A stretch of DNA of 6,116 nt from Acholeplasmatales bacterium. Its GTDB lineage: Bacteria > Bacillota_I > Bacilli_A > Acholeplasmatales > Anaeroplasmataceae. A program made the translations under genes and the position numbers. The notes beneath the pieces were generated by a model. It worked only from the letters and a program-made list of their open reading frames with translations. It did not search any database and was not told the DNA's origin. How positions within the stretch are numbered: the first letter of the stretch is position 1; each line of letters begins with the position of its first letter. Shown piece by piece: positions 1-6,116 of this stretch. Location: positions 1 to 6,116 of the forward strand of contig JAILGR010000155.1 of the NCBI GenBank assembly GCA_024696565.1. Reading direction: 5' to 3'.

Positions 1-60
1 AGCTATAGATGCTTCATTAATTTTATTTTTTAATTCATTTAATCTTTCTAAAATATCCAT
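1..60 (-). CDS. ligA: Probable NAD-dependent DNA ligase LigA, N-terminal 20 codons only (cut by window edge)
   Basis: An ATG at 60-58 opens a frame that stays open to the window edge and reads MDILERLNELKNKINEASIA. A GGAGG site (73-69) lies 8 nt upstream. The charged amphipathic helix ending in NEA..A resembles the start of NAD-dependent DNA ligases, where a helix of the form RI-EL-x-LN-x-A-x-YAYYVLDNP begins the Ia domain that helps bind NMN; the diagnostic YxxLD and KxDG motifs would lie outside the window. In Bacillota ligA very often follows pcrA, and here only one small gene separates them. LigA seals nicks in replication and repair, and PcrA acts in the same processes. The identification rests on 20 residues plus gene order, so it is likely but not proven. 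Confidence 0.68.
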   Translation of the reverse strand, partial: MDILERLNELKNKINEASIA

Positions 61-68
61 ATTTTAAT

Positions 69-73
69 CCTCC
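69..73 (-). promoter_or_regulatory. Ribosome binding site of the ligA-like gene
   Basis: On the minus strand this reads GGAGG, followed by 8 nt and then ATG. It is a near-perfect anti-16S match and is the main reason to accept the truncated frame at 60-1 as a real gene. Confidence 0.75.
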
Positions 74-86
74 AAACAGTATAAAT

Positions 87-95
87 ATTATACCA
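87..95 (-). promoter_or_regulatory. Putative extended -10 promoter for the ligA-like gene, overlapping a small inverted repeat
   Basis: The minus strand reads TGGTATAAT, a TGn-extended consensus -10 box, in the 43-nt gap between the lipoprotein stop and the ligA-like start. There is no good -35 at 16-18 nt (that area holds the lipoprotein's last codons), which is tolerable for an extended -10. Transcription would start near position 80, giving a leader of about 20 nt. The box overlaps a 6-bp inverted repeat (GTATAA at 79-84, TTATAC at 88-93), which could be an operator or a chance event in AT-rich DNA. If real, it lets ligA be expressed separately from the upstream operon. Confidence 0.45.
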
Positions 96-103
96 CAGTA
101 GAT

Positions 104-547
104 TTAATTAGTTACTTCTTTAAAATAATAAGCGATAGTAACATTATAATTTTTTACTTTAAAAGTATATTGTAATCTTTCTTTTCCAAACATAGGGTAT
201 CCAGTAACTTCTCTTTCAAAATGATATTTACCATCTTTTAAATATATTAATATTATTTTTAAGAATTCACTTAATTGTTGTCCTTGATAAACATCAATCC
301 CTTTTTGATATGGAATAGTGCCATCTAGATAATCTATAACTTTATTAGAAGTATAACCATCAACATAATATTTAACATCAAATTCAATTCTTTTATTTTC
401 TAATTCTTCTATACTATATTCACTATTTCCTGTATCTATAGTTTCACCAACTAACCAAAGACCAACACATTCACCCTTTGATGGTTTACAAGAGACCAAT
501 AATAGCAATATAAATAATGAAACAATAATAAATAATACTTTTTTCAT
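104..547 (-). CDS. Small putative lipoprotein of unknown function (147 aa)
   Basis: No family is recognised. Residues 1-20 form a classical lipoprotein signal: two lysines (2-3), a hydrophobic stretch (about 4-18) and a lipobox L17-V18-S19-C20, so Cys20 should be diacylated and the protein held on the outer face of the membrane. The mature part (about 128 residues) has a second cysteine (C27), an acidic segment near 44-56, and alternating hydrophobic/aromatic runs to the end (for example YHFEREV, LQYTFKV, VTIAYYF) that suggest mostly beta structure. The start ATG (547-545) overlaps the pcrA stop by one base (TAATG), and GAGG at 559-556 gives an 8-nt spacing, so it is probably coupled to pcrA. 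The CamS-type lipoprotein found after ligA in other Bacillota is much longer, so this is not an obvious CamS. Any link to DNA repair is unsupported beyond position. Confidence 0.85.
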   Translation of the reverse strand: MKKVLFIIVSLFILLLLVSCKPSKGECVGLWLVGETIDTGNSEYSIEELENKRIEFDVKYYVDGYTSNKVIDYLDGTIPYQKGIDVYQGQQLSEFLKIILIYLKDGKYHFEREVTGYPMFGKERLQYTFKVKNYNVTIAYYFKEVTN

Positions 548-2658
548 TATAATTTCCTCAATGATGGATGGTTAGCTTTTAACTTTTTAATGCCTGTTGG
601 CATAGGGAAAGCTACACTAATAGTTTCTCCTTCAACCTTTACAACCATACCATTTCCAAATATTTTATGATTAATTTTATCGCCAACAGAAAATAAATTA
701 ACTCCATTTTCTTCTTTTTTAATATAAGTTGTTTCCACTTCTTTTTTCTTAATTACAGTTTTAGGCTTTGTGCTATTATAATATAATTCTTTATTCATTT
801 CTTTTAAAAAAGTAGATGGAATCATTGATTCTGTTTTACCAAAACGCAATCTATTTTCTGAAGAAGTTAAATATAATTCTTCTTTAGCTCTAGTTACGCC
901 AACATAACAAATTCTTCTTTCTTCTTCCATTTCTTCATTTGAAAAGATATTCATAGATGGAAAAATACCTTCTTCCATCGCAACCATAAACACAACCGGA
1001 AACTCTAATCCCTTAGCCTGATGGAATGTAGTTAATTTAACAGAATTAACTTCTTTTATATCATCATTTTCACTTCTAAGTGCTAAATCAGACAATAAAC
1101 TTTCAAACATTTCATAATGACTTAAATCTTCATATTCTTCTTCAGCTTCAGCTAATACAGATTGGAATTCATTAATATTTTCTATACGATCTTGATATGT
1201 ATCTTCGTCTTTTTTTAATTCTTCTTCATAGCCTATTTGTTTAACAATTTGATTTAATGTTTCTTTTAAAGATACAAGTTCAATATTAGCTTTAATAGAT
1301 TCTAAAATAATCTTAAATGCTTTTAAATTATTAATTCCTATTCCACTACCATTTACATAATCAATAGCTTCATATAAGCTTAAATCATTCGAACTAGAAA
1401 TTTCTTTTAACTTATCTAAGATAACTTTACCTATTTTTCTTTTAGGTACATTAACTATTCTTTCAAATGAAAAATCATCTTTAGGATTAATTAATAATCT
1501 TAAATAAGCAATCATATCCTTAATTTCCGTTCTTGCAAAAAAAGACATTCCCCCATAAATAGTATATGGGATTTTATTTCTAACTAAGATATCTTCAAAA
1601 TTACGAGTTATATAATTAACTCTATACATTATCGCAAAATCACTATAGTTTCTACCTTTTCTAACCTCTTCAGCTATCTTATTTACAACAAAGACAGCCT
1701 CATCATAAGATGAATAAGCTTTATAATAATATGGTAATATACCATCCTTTTTAATGGTAAACATTTCCTTTTTAATTTGATTAGGATTTTTCTTTATAAT
1801 GTCATTAGCTAAATTTAATATTTGGGTTGTAGAACGATAATTTTGTTCTAAAAGTACTAATTTATGATTTTTAAAATCTCTTCTAAATTTATTAATATTT
1901 TCAATCTTAGCCCCTCTAAAAGAATAAATAGATTGGAAATCATCACCTACAACAAATAAATTATTATGTACTCTTGATAACATATGAACAAGTTCATATT
2001 GTAAATCATTAGTATCTTGAAATTCATCAACTAAAATATAATTAAATTTGTCTTGATACTTTTCTAAAACTAAAGGATTACTTCTAAATAACTTAATTGT
2101 AAAAATGATTAAATCATCAAAATCAAGTAAGTTATTCTCCTTACATTTTTCTTCATATCTTCTATTAACTATTGTAAAAAGATCATTAACTTTAGGATCT
2201 TTAATACTAAAATTAGTAAAGTTTTTACTTTTAGATATTAAATGTTTAAATTCTTTAGCTTTCTCATCTATATCTAATTCTTTTAAAACCTCTTTAATAA
2301 GCTTTGTTGAATCCTCTTCATCTAAAATTACAAAATTCTTATTAAATGGTGGCATCTTATCTATTTCTAAACGTAATAATCTAGCACAAAAGGAATGGAA
2401 TGTAGAAATCCACATAAATCTAGTGTCAATACCTAGCATTGCTTCAATTCTAGATTTCATTTCATTTGCGGCTTTATTAGTAAACGTTACTGCAAGAATT
2501 TGACTTGGGGCAATACCAAGTTCTTCTATAATGTATGAAATTCTTGTAGTTAACACCTTGGTTTTGCCAGAGCCAGCACCAGCCATAACCATGACTGGAC
2601 CCTCAGTTAGAGTTACTGCCTCTATTTGATTTTTGTTCAAATCCTTTAGTAAGTCCAT
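547..2658 (-). CDS. pcrA: ATP-dependent 3'-5' DNA helicase PcrA (UvrD/Rep family, SF1A)
   Basis: PcrA unwinds DNA in nucleotide excision repair, restarts replication, clears recombination intermediates and works at the RNA polymerase-DNA interface. SF1A motifs are seen in order: Q-motif LNKNQ (Q11), Walker A AGAGSGKT (26-33), motif Ia VTFTNKAANEM (57-67), Ic STFHSFC (85-91), Walker B VDEFQDT (210-216), motif III GDDFQSIYSFRGA (238-250), IV QNYRST (272-277), V TFHQAKGLEF (544-553) and VI YVGVTRAKEEL (585-595). Residues about 656-703 form the C-terminal Tudor-like module (VGDKINHKIFGNG ... FPMPTGIKKL) characteristic of PcrA/UvrD and known to bind RNA polymerase, which argues against Rep or RecB-type relatives. 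Length (703 aa) is slightly under the usual 720-740. Motif III has F where many members have D in GDxDQ, and motif V has FHQ where LHS is usual; both look tolerable. The start follows an AGGAG site (2668-2664) lying inside the end of the ABC-F gene, two bases after its stop, so translation is probably coupled. Confidence 0.96.
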   Translation of the reverse strand: MDLLKDLNKNQIEAVTLTEGPVMVMAGAGSGKTKVLTTRISYIIEELGIAPSQILAVTFTNKAANEMKSRIEAMLGIDTRFMWISTFHSFCARLLRLEIDKMPPFNKNFVILDEEDSTKLIKEVLKELDIDEKAKEFKHLISKSKNFTNFSIKDPKVNDLFTIVNRRYEEKCKENNLLDFDDLIIFTIKLFRSNPLVLEKYQDKFNYILVDEFQDTNDLQYELVHMLSRVHNNLFVVGDDFQSIYSFRGAKIENINKFRRDFKNHKLVLLEQNYRSTTQILNLANDIIKKNPNQIKKEMFTIKKDGILPYYYKAYSSYDEAVFVVNKIAEEVRKGRNYSDFAIMYRVNYITRNFEDILVRNKIPYTIYGGMSFFARTEIKDMIAYLRLLINPKDDFSFERIVNVPKRKIGKVILDKLKEISSSNDLSLYEAIDYVNGSGIGINNLKAFKIILESIKANIELVSLKETLNQIVKQIGYEEELKKDEDTYQDRIENINEFQSVLAEAEEEYEDLSHYEMFESLLSDLALRSENDDIKEVNSVKLTTFHQAKGLEFPVVFMVAMEEGIFPSMNIFSNEEMEEERRICYVGVTRAKEELYLTSSENRLRFGKTESMIPSTFLKEMNKELYYNSTKPKTVIKKKEVETTYIKKEENGVNLFSVGDKINHKIFGNGMVVKVEGETISVAFPMPTGIKKLKANHPSLRKL

Positions 2659-2660
2659 AT

Positions 2661-4238
2661 TTACTCCTGACGTTCTAAAAATTCCTCATATGTAGACATT
2701 CTATCTGTAATAGAACCATCTTTATTGAAGGCAATAATTCTATTCGCAACAGTCTCAAGTAATTCAGCATCATGACTTGAGAATAAAATATTACCTTTAT
2801 AATTAATCATACCTTCATTTAATGCTGTAATAGATTCTAGATCTAAATGGTTAGTAGGATCTTCTAATACTAAAATGTTTGGACATTCTAGCATTAGTTT
2901 AGCAAACATACATCTAACCTTTTCACCACCAGATAGAACATTACATTTCTTTAATGATTCTTCACCACTAAATAACATTCTACCTAACCAACCACGAATA
3001 AATGATTCAGTTTGGTCTTCTTTAGAATATTGTCTTAACCAATCAATTAATGATAAGTCTTTATTAAAATATTCTTTATTATCTTGAGGTAAGAATCCTA
3101 CTGTAGTAGTAATACCCCATTTAAATTTACCAGTAAAATCCTTATCCTTACCAGATAAAATATCAAATAAAGCTTGAATTTGTTTAGTATTTTCTGATAA
3201 GAAGGCAATCTTATCATTTTTATTTACACTAAATGATATATTTTCAAATACACCCTTCTTAGTTAGGTTTTCAACAATTAAAATATCATTCCCAACCTCT
3301 CTATTAGGTTTAAAACCAATATATGGATATCTTCTTGATGATGGTTCGATATCATCTAATGTAATCTTTTCTAATAATTTCTTTCTAGAAGTAGCTTGTC
3401 TACTTTTAGATTTGTTAGCACTAAATCTTGCGATAAATTCTTGTAATTCTTTGGCTTTTTGTTCATTTTTCTTATTTAAATCCTTAGCTTGTTGTAAAGC
3501 TAATTGACTTGATTCATACCAGAATTCATAGTTACCAACATATAATTTAATCTTACCATAATCAACATCACAAATATGTGTACAAACATTATTTAAGAAA
3601 TGACGGTCATGGGAAACAATTAATACTGTATTTTCAAAATTTAATAAGAAATTCTCTAACCATCTAGTAGACTTATAATCTAAGTTATTAGTAGGCTCAT
3701 CTAATAATAAGATATCTGGATTACCAAATAAGGCTTGAGCTAATAAAACCTTAATCTTTATTTTAGCATCTAAATCTTGCATTAGCATATAAAATGCATC
3801 TTGATCAACGCCTAAGCCTGATAATAATGTTTCAGCATCTGATTCTGCTTCCCATCCACCAAGTTCAGCAAATTCACCTTCAAGTTCAGCAGCTAAAATA
3901 CCATCTTCATCAGTAAAATCAGCCTTTTGATATAATTTATCTTTAGCTTCTTGAATCTCCATTAATCTTTTATGCCCCATCAATACTGTTTGAATTGCAG
4001 TATATTCGTTATAAGCATTTTGATCTTGTTTTAAAATTGACATTCTTTCCTTTTTATCCATGACTACTTCACCAGAAGTAGATTCAATTTCACCAGATAA
4101 AAGCTTTAAAAATGTTGATTTACCAGCACCATTAGCTCCAATGATACCATAACAGTTTCCTTTACTAAACGTTATATTAACATCTTTAAATAATACTCTA
4201 GAACCATATTGTAATCCTAGATTTATAACCTTTAACAT
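2661..4238 (-). CDS. ykpA: ABC-F family ATPase, YkpA/YbiT-like, with one degenerate ATP site
   Basis: This soluble protein has two ATP-binding cassettes and no membrane segment. ABC-F proteins bind the ribosomal E site and modulate translation; the YkpA/YbiT branch is chromosomal and not known as an antibiotic resistance factor. NBD1: Walker A GANGAGKST (34-42), Walker B LLLDEPTNNLD (177-187), H-loop H210. A charged linker at about 240-300, rich in K/Q and including RFSANKSKSRQATSRKK, is the ABC-F interdomain (P-tIM) segment. NBD2: signature LSGGEK (435-440) and H489 intact. Degenerate parts are NBD1 signature DLDAKIK (155-161), NBD2 Walker A LSENTKQIQA (347-356, no Lys/Ser/Thr at the P-loop positions) and NBD2 Walker B LVLEDPTNHLD (D to E, catalytic E to D). 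Length 525 is normal for the branch (about 530-540). The start has GGAGGAG just upstream (4249-4243). It lies downstream of glnS past a hairpin and upstream of pcrA with a 2-nt gap. Confidence 0.93.
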   Translation of the reverse strand: MLKVINLGLQYGSRVLFKDVNITFSKGNCYGIIGANGAGKSTFLKLLSGEIESTSGEVVMDKKERMSILKQDQNAYNEYTAIQTVLMGHKRLMEIQEAKDKLYQKADFTDEDGILAAELEGEFAELGGWEAESDAETLLSGLGVDQDAFYMLMQDLDAKIKIKVLLAQALFGNPDILLLDEPTNNLDYKSTRWLENFLLNFENTVLIVSHDRHFLNNVCTHICDVDYGKIKLYVGNYEFWYESSQLALQQAKDLNKKNEQKAKELQEFIARFSANKSKSRQATSRKKLLEKITLDDIEPSSRRYPYIGFKPNREVGNDILIVENLTKKGVFENISFSVNKNDKIAFLSENTKQIQALFDILSGKDKDFTGKFKWGITTTVGFLPQDNKEYFNKDLSLIDWLRQYSKEDQTESFIRGWLGRMLFSGEESLKKCNVLSGGEKVRCMFAKLMLECPNILVLEDPTNHLDLESITALNEGMINYKGNILFSSHDAELLETVANRIIAFNKDGSITDRMSTYEEFLERQE

Positions 4239-4242
4239 AATA

Positions 4243-4249
4243 CTCCTCC
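4243..4249 (-). promoter_or_regulatory. Strong ribosome binding site of the ABC-F gene
   Basis: The minus strand reads GGAGGAG, 4 nt before the ATG at 4238 (6 nt from the core GGAGG). It fixes the start codon. No convincing -35/-10 pair lies between the hairpin and this site; the best -10-like hexamer (TATGTT, 4261-4256) is only about 7 nt upstream of it. Expression therefore probably comes from read-through of glnS or from a promoter inside the glnS 3' end. Confidence 0.75.
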
Positions 4250-4266
4250 AAATATAACATAATTAA

Positions 4267-4294
4267 AATTAAGGGCTGAAACCAGTCCTTAATT
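4267..4294 (-). terminator. Hairpin after glnS, probable weak intrinsic terminator or attenuator
   Basis: Two 12-nt arms (4267-4278 and 4283-4294) enclose a 4-nt loop. On the minus-strand RNA all pairs form except one central A-C mismatch (on the plus strand this is a G-U pair). The hairpin starts about 5 nt after the glnS stop. The following tract is U-rich but broken (UUAAUUUUAAUUAU), so termination may be only partial, which would let some transcripts continue into the ABC-F/pcrA operon. Confidence 0.6.
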
Positions 4295-4298
4295 AATT

Positions 4299-5942
4299 TT
4301 ATAATTTAAATGAACTTTTAAGTCCGCAAGTGCGGTTAAATACTAATTTTGTATCAGTAGAATCCTTATCAGTACAATAATATCCATTACGAATAAATTG
4401 ATAGTGATCTAATGGCTTAGTATCTTTTAATGATTCTTCAACAAAACCATTAACAATATTTAATGAATTTGGATTTAATTTTTCCATAAAATCTAAATCC
4501 TTATTCTCTTCAGTCTCTAAAATAAGTGGCTCTAATAATCTAAATTCTGCAGGAATTGCTGTAGTAGCTTCAACAAAATGAATATTACCATTTGGCTTTC
4601 TTAAATCAAAACCAGAACCAGATCTAGTTTCAGGATCATATGTTGCATGAATTAATGTGATATTACCATCATTATCCTTTTCTACTGATGTTGGAGTAAT
4701 GAAATATGCATGCATTAATCTAACTTCAACACCTAAAGCCGCTCTTTTCCACTTCTTATTAGGCTTTTCTTCAATAAAGTCTTCTCTTTCAATATAAACT
4801 TCTCTTGAGAAGGCAATCTTTCTAGAACCTAATTCTTCATTCTCTTGATTATTTTGGCAATCCAAATATTCAATCTTTCCTTCAGGATAATTGTCAATAA
4901 TTACCTTAACAGGATTAATAACTGCATTAGGTCTTAATGCCTTTAATTTTAAATCATTTCTTAATTCTTCATCTAATTGATCAGCCTCTACAGTTGAATT
5001 AACTCTAGATAACCCAGTACCTAAGATAAAGTTTCTAATGGAATCTGCAGTAAATCCTCTTCTTCTTAAACCACATAAAGTAGGCATTCTTGGATCATCA
5101 TATCCTAATACCTTTTTAGCATCTACTAATTGACGTAGATATCTTTTTGACATAATAGTATTAGTAATATTTAATCTACCAAATTCATATTGATGAGGAA
5201 CATGCTTCATCTCACAATTTTCAACTACCCAATCATATAAAACTCTATGATTATCATATTCAAGTGAACATAGTGAATGAGTGATTCCTTCAAAAGCATC
5301 CTGTAGTGGATGGGCGAAATCATACATTGGGAAAATACACCATTTAGTGCCTTGACGATGGTGATTAATATGTAAGATACGATACATTACTGGGTCTCTC
5401 ATATTGATATTAGGACTTGCCATATCAATCTTTGCACGTAATGTCTTTTCGCCGTCTTTATATTTTCCTTCTTTCATTTCTTCAAATAGCTTAAGGTTTT
5501 CTTCAACACTTCTATCTCTATATGGAGAATTCTTTCCTGGTTCATTTAATGTACCACGATATTTTGAAATTTCTTCTTGATTTAAATCATCTACATAGGC
5601 TAAGCCTTTCTTAATTAACATAATGGCTTTTTCATATGTAGCCTCAAAATAATCAGAACCATAGAAAACATTATTTGGTTTATAACCTAACCAAGCTAGA
5701 TCATAGATAATACCATCTACAAATTCTTGGTCTTCCTTTGCTGGATTTGTATCATCAAATCTTAAATTAGTTTTTCCATTAAATGCTTTAGCTAATTCAA
5801 AGTTAGTAATAATAGCTCTTGCATGACCAATATGTAAATATGCATTAGGCTCAGGTGGGAAACGAGTAATGATCTCATTTACCTTTCCAGAATCTAAATC
5901 ATTTTGCATAATTGTTTTAATAAAGTTGTTAATTTCTGCCAT
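4299..5942 (-). CDS. glnS: Glutaminyl-tRNA synthetase (GlnRS, class Ib)
   Basis: This cytosolic enzyme attaches glutamine to tRNA-Gln using ATP. The class I signatures are plain: [12 protein letters not shown] (29-40) and the KMSKS equivalent IMSKR (263-267). The Rossmann catalytic core runs from about 20 to 330, and the two beta-barrel anticodon-binding domains from about 338 to 525, ending in FNRTCGL. Residues matching known E. coli glutamine and tRNA contacts are present: R27 (E. coli R30), D63 in LRFDDTNP (D66), Y207 in FPMYDF (Y211), C225 in HSLCSLE (C229) and Q251 in HQYEFGRLN (Q255). These point to true GlnRS, not a non-discriminating GluRS. Length 547 compares with 554 in E. coli, with no fused YqeY domain. 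The start has AAAAGAGGTG (5959-5950) 7 nt upstream. A diverged paralogue starts head-to-head 114 bp away. No T-box fits in the short leader. Many Bacilli lack GlnRS and use GatCAB, so its presence is noteworthy. Confidence 0.97.
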   Translation of the reverse strand: MAEINNFIKTIMQNDLDSGKVNEIITRFPPEPNAYLHIGHARAIITNFELAKAFNGKTNLRFDDTNPAKEDQEFVDGIIYDLAWLGYKPNNVFYGSDYFEATYEKAIMLIKKGLAYVDDLNQEEISKYRGTLNEPGKNSPYRDRSVEENLKLFEEMKEGKYKDGEKTLRAKIDMASPNINMRDPVMYRILHINHHRQGTKWCIFPMYDFAHPLQDAFEGITHSLCSLEYDNHRVLYDWVVENCEMKHVPHQYEFGRLNITNTIMSKRYLRQLVDAKKVLGYDDPRMPTLCGLRRRGFTADSIRNFILGTGLSRVNSTVEADQLDEELRNDLKLKALRPNAVINPVKVIIDNYPEGKIEYLDCQNNQENEELGSRKIAFSREVYIEREDFIEEKPNKKWKRAALGVEVRLMHAYFITPTSVEKDNDGNITLIHATYDPETRSGSGFDLRKPNGNIHFVEATTAIPAEFRLLEPLILETEENKDLDFMEKLNPNSLNIVNGFVEESLKDTKPLDHYQFIRNGYYCTDKDSTDTKLVFNRTCGLKSSFKL

Positions 5943-5949
5943 AACAGTA

Positions 5950-5959
5950 CACCTCTTTT
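5950..5959 (-). promoter_or_regulatory. Ribosome binding site of glnS
   Basis: The minus strand reads AAAAGAGGTG, 7 nt before the ATG at 5942, supporting that start over internal ATGs such as Met12. Confidence 0.7.
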
Positions 5960-5972
5960 AAAAATACAATTC

Positions 5973-6001
5973 ATTATACTACAAAATAGTTAAAATCTCT
6001 A
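5973..6001 (-). promoter_or_regulatory. Sigma-A type promoter of the minus-strand glnS
   Basis: On the minus strand a perfect -10 (TATAAT, 5978-5973) lies 17 nt after a partial -35 (TAGAGA, 6001-5996, 4 of 6 against TTGACA). Transcription would start near 5966, giving a leader of about 24 nt with room only for the ribosome site. Confidence 0.65.
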
Positions 6002-6003
6002 TA

Positions 6004-6031
6004 TTGGATTTAAGACATTTTGTTATATAAT
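6004..6031 (+). promoter_or_regulatory. Sigma-A type promoter of the plus-strand glnS paralogue
   Basis: A perfect -10 (TATAAT, 6026-6031) lies 16 nt after TTGGAT (6004-6009, 3 of 6 against TTGACA). Transcription would start near 6038, leaving a leader of about 19 nt. The -35 lies immediately next to that of the opposite promoter (6001-5996), so two polymerases could hardly bind at once. Confidence 0.6.
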
Positions 6032-6044
6032 AAGAGCGTTATGT

Positions 6045-6053
6045 AAGGGTGAT
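6045..6053 (+). promoter_or_regulatory. Ribosome binding site of the plus-strand glnS paralogue
   Basis: AAGGGTGAT resembles the anti-16S complement AAGGAGGTGAT with two bases missing, and ends 3 nt before ATG 6057 (7 nt from GGG). It selects 6057 as the start; the earlier ATG at 6041 is followed at once by TAA. Confidence 0.65.
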
Positions 6054-6056
6054 AAT

Positions 6057-6116
6057 ATGAGTGAAATTAATAATTTTATTAAGACAATAATGAAAGATGA
6101 TTTAGAAAGTGGAAAA
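6057..6116 (+). CDS. Second glutaminyl-tRNA synthetase-like gene, N-terminal 20 codons only (cut by window edge)
   Basis: The frame reads [20 protein letters not shown] and is open to the window edge. It aligns without gaps to residues 1-20 of the minus-strand GlnRS, 16 identical, with four mild changes (A2S, Q13K, N14D, D17E). At DNA level 47 of 60 positions agree and most differences are synonymous, which indicates a protein-coding paralogue under selection and not an assembly fold-back copy. It has its own promoter and ribosome site. The segment ends before the HIGH motif, so nothing is known here about catalytic integrity, length or amino-acid specificity; it could be a full GlnRS, a specialised variant, or a truncated remnant. 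Confidence 0.82.
   Translation, partial: MSEINNFIKTIMKDDLESGK

Larger units (their letters stand above)
5973..6031. repeat. Imperfect dyad symmetry covering both divergent glnS promoters
   Basis: The region is partly self-complementary about position 6002. Paired blocks are ATTATA/TATAAT (5973-5978 with 6026-6031), ACAAAAT/ATTTTGT (5981-5987 with 6017-6023) and AAATC/GATTT (5993-5997 with 6007-6011). In total 19 of 29 position pairs match without a gap. Equivalently, the two promoters share a GATTT, ATTTTGT, TATAAT pattern at identical spacing. It may reflect inverted duplication of one promoter, a regulator site, or both. Confidence 0.6.

Noticed and set aside
2105..2503. A 132-codon open frame on the plus strand inside pcrA
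   Set aside because: It is antisense to conserved helicase motifs, has a low-complexity Ser/Leu-rich translation typical of a shadow frame, and shows no convincing ribosome site.
547..2658. Rep or RecB-like helicase instead of PcrA
   Set aside because: The C-terminal Tudor-like module with FPMPTGIKKL, and the normal single-chain length without a nuclease domain, fit PcrA/UvrD.
2875..3087. A 70-codon open frame on the plus strand inside the ABC-F gene
   Set aside because: It lies opposite the conserved NBD2 signature and Walker B region and shows no domain, signal or ribosome site.
3755..3775. A frameshift destroying the NBD1 signature of the ABC-F protein
   Set aside because: The frame is continuous, and flanking conserved residues (MQDL before, KVLLAQALF after) keep normal spacing, so this is substitution and not an indel.
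6041..6046. Upstream ATG at 6041 as the start of the plus-strand gene
   Set aside because: It is followed immediately by TAA and lies before the ribosome site; the ATG at 6057 fits the GlnRS alignment exactly.
5943..6056. A T-box or other riboswitch controlling glnS
   Set aside because: With starts predicted near 5966 and 6038, the leaders are about 24 and 19 nt, far too short for a T-box, and no T-box core sequence was seen.
5943..6116. Assembly fold-back or inverted chimera producing a false second glnS start
   Set aside because: The arms differ at 13 of the first 60 coding positions, mostly synonymously, and have different leaders; a chimeric fold-back would be nearly identical.

Overview
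This is a very AT-rich, densely packed stretch of a low-GC Gram-positive genome. The short intergenic spaces, strong AGGAGG-type ribosome sites, TAA at all four visible stops, a lipobox signal peptide, a YkpA-like ABC-F protein and a PcrA-type helicase next to a probable ligA together suggest Bacillota (Bacilli or an Erysipelotrichia/Mollicutes-like relative). Tryptophan is read from TGG, so nothing points to a recoded TGA. The genus cannot be named from this window.

Layout. Almost everything lies on the minus strand. Read in the direction of transcription, from high to low coordinates: glnS (glutaminyl-tRNA synthetase, 5942-4299), a hairpin that may act as a weak terminator (4294-4267), an ABC-F ATPase of the YkpA/YbiT type (4238-2661), pcrA (UvrD/PcrA helicase, 2658-547), a small lipoprotein of unknown function (547-104), and the first 20 codons of what is probably ligA (60-1). 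The ABC-F, pcrA and lipoprotein genes are almost contiguous (2-nt gap, then a 1-nt TAATG overlap) and are probably translationally coupled. The lipoprotein-ligA gap carries its own extended -10 box.

At the right edge a plus-strand gene begins at 6057. Its first 20 residues match those of the glnS next to it at 16 of 20 positions, so the window ends in a head-to-head pair of diverged GlnRS paralogues. The 114-bp space between them holds two back-to-back promoters that resemble each other (19 of 29 positions, no gaps) and are mirror images about position 6002. This suggests an old inverted duplication that included the promoter, or selection for shared regulation.

The most notable observations are this divergent glnS pair and its symmetric promoter, and the ABC-F protein, in which every degenerate ATPase motif falls in the same one of the two composite ATP sites. 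The remaining content is ordinary housekeeping: tRNA charging, translation-linked ATPase, and DNA repair/replication (helicase plus ligase). No mobile element, CRISPR array, tRNA or rRNA was seen.
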